Shown here: positions 62,684 through 64,000 of the stretch, piece after piece
How the letters are laid out: each line of letters begins with the position of its first letter
How positions within the stretch are numbered: the first letter of the stretch is position 1
Assembly: GCA_032716605.1 (NCBI GenBank)
Contig: CM064485.1
Span: 30,619,697 to 30,683,696, forward strand
Length of the DNA stretch: 64,000 nucleotides
Direction: 5' to 3'
Source: Paralithodes platypus
Lineage: Eukaryota > Arthropoda > Malacostraca > Decapoda > Lithodidae
Made by a program: the position numbers and the translations under genes
The notes under the pieces: model-generated
What the model saw: the letters and a program-made list of their open reading frames with translations, nothing else
The model's database searches: none
What the model was told of the DNA's origin: nothing

Positions 62684-63010
62684 TGTGTGTGTGTGCGTGT
62701 GCGTGTGCGTGTGTGTGTGTGTGAAAAGAAAGTCCTTCTTGTCATTATATAGGTGGGCAACACACACATACATACAAACAGTTTGTAAACTGCAATGTGT
62801 GTGTGTTCCTCCTACTTTCGCTTAAGAAGAAATAGGCGGAAATGTCATGTCATTAATAAGAATTATTAGCTTAACATTGCCAAGCTAGAATTTATATACA
62901 CACACAGTTTGTAAAATGCAGTGTGTGTGTGTGTTTGTAACTTTGTACGATCAAAAAGTCTTTGTCATTATGAAGGTGGGCACGATACACACACACATAC
63001 ACACACACAC
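62684..63010. repeat. GT/CA microsatellites
   Basis: GT runs at 62684-62722 and 62919-62936 and CA runs at 62988-63020. GTTTGTAAA(A/C)TGCA-type blocks recur at 62326, 62780, 62906 and 63480, so the stretch is itself a loose tandem array. Confidence 0.8.
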
Positions 63011-63019
63011 AAACACACA

Positions 63020-63530
63020 CATGTGAAAAGAGTTGAAATTAACACAGATATATGAAAAATATAGAGAGACAGTCAAACACCCACCCCAAGGCAAAATAGA
63101 GAGGCGGATGGACTTCATCAGGCCACAGCCATCCGCCGTAATCGGTTTTCTGTTATAACTGTGGCAAACCGGCTATCTCTATAATACCTGGTGTAGAGTG
63201 TTTGCCCTAAAAGAAAAAGTAGTATAGTACTAATGAAATAGTCAAAATCAGGGGGTTGACAAATTCGGGAAGTCAATTTTGTAGTCAGAAGTAGAGTAGA
63301 CAAAATCAGTTAGTTCAAATTGGGGAAGTCACATTTTGTTGTCGGATATCGAAGAAGAAATCCATTAACTACGTCAAAAAGTATTGAAACATATTTAGCA
63401 TGAGATAAAGTGAGGTTGAGCTCTGGGAGGCAGGGGACGCTCAACCCCCACTCTGACAGGATCAGCCCACACACACACAGTTTGTAAAATCCAGTGTGTG
63501 TGTGGCCTATAATTAGGCCTTATAATTAGG
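63020..63530. other. No gene seen
   Basis: Short frames only and no motif I can support. Confidence 0.5.
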
Positions 63531-63606
63531 GTTGGGTGTGAGAGGGATCGGCCTTGTGAATGCCAATCGGCTTTCTGCACACTCCCATTTTCTTATGTTC
63601 TTATGT
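63531..63606 (+). mobile_element. CR1-like 3' end, short
   Basis: TGGGTGTGAGAGGGATCGGCC through CCCATTTTCTTATGTTCTTATG matches the last 70 or so bases of LINE-5, with the octamer tail. Confidence 0.7.
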
Positions 63607-63639
63607 AAAAAGTATTTTTGTTATTATAAAGATGGGCAA

Positions 63640-63886
63640 GATACACACACACACACAATCTCACTCTCTATCACACGCACATACACTCACACACATACAC
63701 ACAATCTCACACACACATACACACAATATCACACACACACACAATATTTCGCACACGCACACACACACATACAATCTCACACACACACACACAGACAATC
63801 TCACACACACACAATCTCACACACACACACACACAATCATTCCCACACACACAATATCTCACACACACACACAATCTCACACACAT
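63640..63886 (+). repeat. CA-rich array with AATCTCACAC units
   Basis: ACACACACAATCTCACACAC-type units repeat irregularly. The His/Thr-rich frames through it are artefacts. Confidence 0.92.
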
Positions 63887-63986
63887 TGGAATCAGTTAGA
63901 AGAGGAAGTGGTGTGTGCAAAAACATTCATATTTTTAAGGCAAAGTTAGATAATTGTAACTCAGGAAGGGGGACAATACGAGCCTA
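63887..63986 (+). pseudogene. LINE C-terminal scrap
   Basis: [20 protein letters not shown] can be read across one frameshift, the usual C-terminal motif of CR1-type RT proteins. A stop and the window edge follow. Confidence 0.5.
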
Positions 63987-64000
63987 AAAAGCTCAACTCC

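Noticed and set aside
63532..63987. His/Thr-rich frames of 129-151 codons
   Set aside because: Translation of a CA-rich microsatellite.

Overview
The window is transposon-dense animal DNA, most likely from a crustacean and plausibly a decapod. The pointers are interstitial arrays of the arthropod telomere repeat TTAGG, jockey-like and CR1-like LINEs, abundant TTAA-flanked MITEs, and long AC/AG microsatellites. No bacterial operon, rRNA gene, functional tRNA gene or confident multi-exon host gene is visible. Almost everything readable belongs to mobile elements, many nested inside one another. The species inference is mine; no similarity search was possible.

Layout. 1-7877: a young Ty3/Gypsy-class retrotransposon on the minus strand, with gag and pol open, a 1.86-kb LTR on the right and only 278 bases of the other LTR inside the window. 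Its pol has the integrase before the reverse transcriptase. 8147-12712 and 12907-18126: two diverged, head-to-head copies of a TIR element (here called T). The first is split by a 3.39-kb TG...CA insertion (8800-12191) that carries an open frame with a Y-box-type cold-shock domain. The second is split by a jockey-like LINE (LINE-1), itself split by a TTAA-flanked MITE. 18128-18610: the C-terminal scrap of a piggyBac transposase. 18640-22920: LINE-2 on the minus strand, with a 2A motif and an (AAC)n tail. 22945-23633: tandem repeats. 23634-28936: an almost intact DNA transposon with about 360-bp TIRs, encoding a large protein with zinc modules, a probable DDE core and a PIN/FEN-like nuclease region.

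29179-46094: a third T copy. It is split at AATGT by a full-length LINE (LINE-3, 29804-45381) whose N-terminus has a signal peptide followed by a 2A motif. LINE-3 is in turn interrupted by two MITEs, by a 7.3-kb LTR-like insertion flanked by GTAAT (36841-44135), and by a tRNA-derived SINE that shares LINE-3's 3' tail. 46200-51060: microsatellites, a foldback element with telomere repeats at its centre, a hairpin MITE, two LINE-2 3' ends and a minisatellite with higher-order structure. 51090-52640: LINE-4, related to LINE-1. 52901-53305: two MITEs sharing a TTAA. 53427-53831: an unrecognised open frame. 53950-57290 and 57400-61752: LINE-5 and LINE-6, CR1-like; LINE-6 has an esterase-type ORF1 and is close to intact. 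61753-64000: CR1 3' ends and AC repeats.

How the parts interact. The autonomous elements (Gypsy, the 5.3-kb DNA transposon, the LINEs) supply enzymes. The SINE probably depends on LINE-3-type machinery because of its shared tail. The TTAA MITEs would need a piggyBac transposase supplied elsewhere. The paralogous T copies give uninterrupted empty sites that fix the ends of two LINE insertions, and the insertion order can be read from the nesting.
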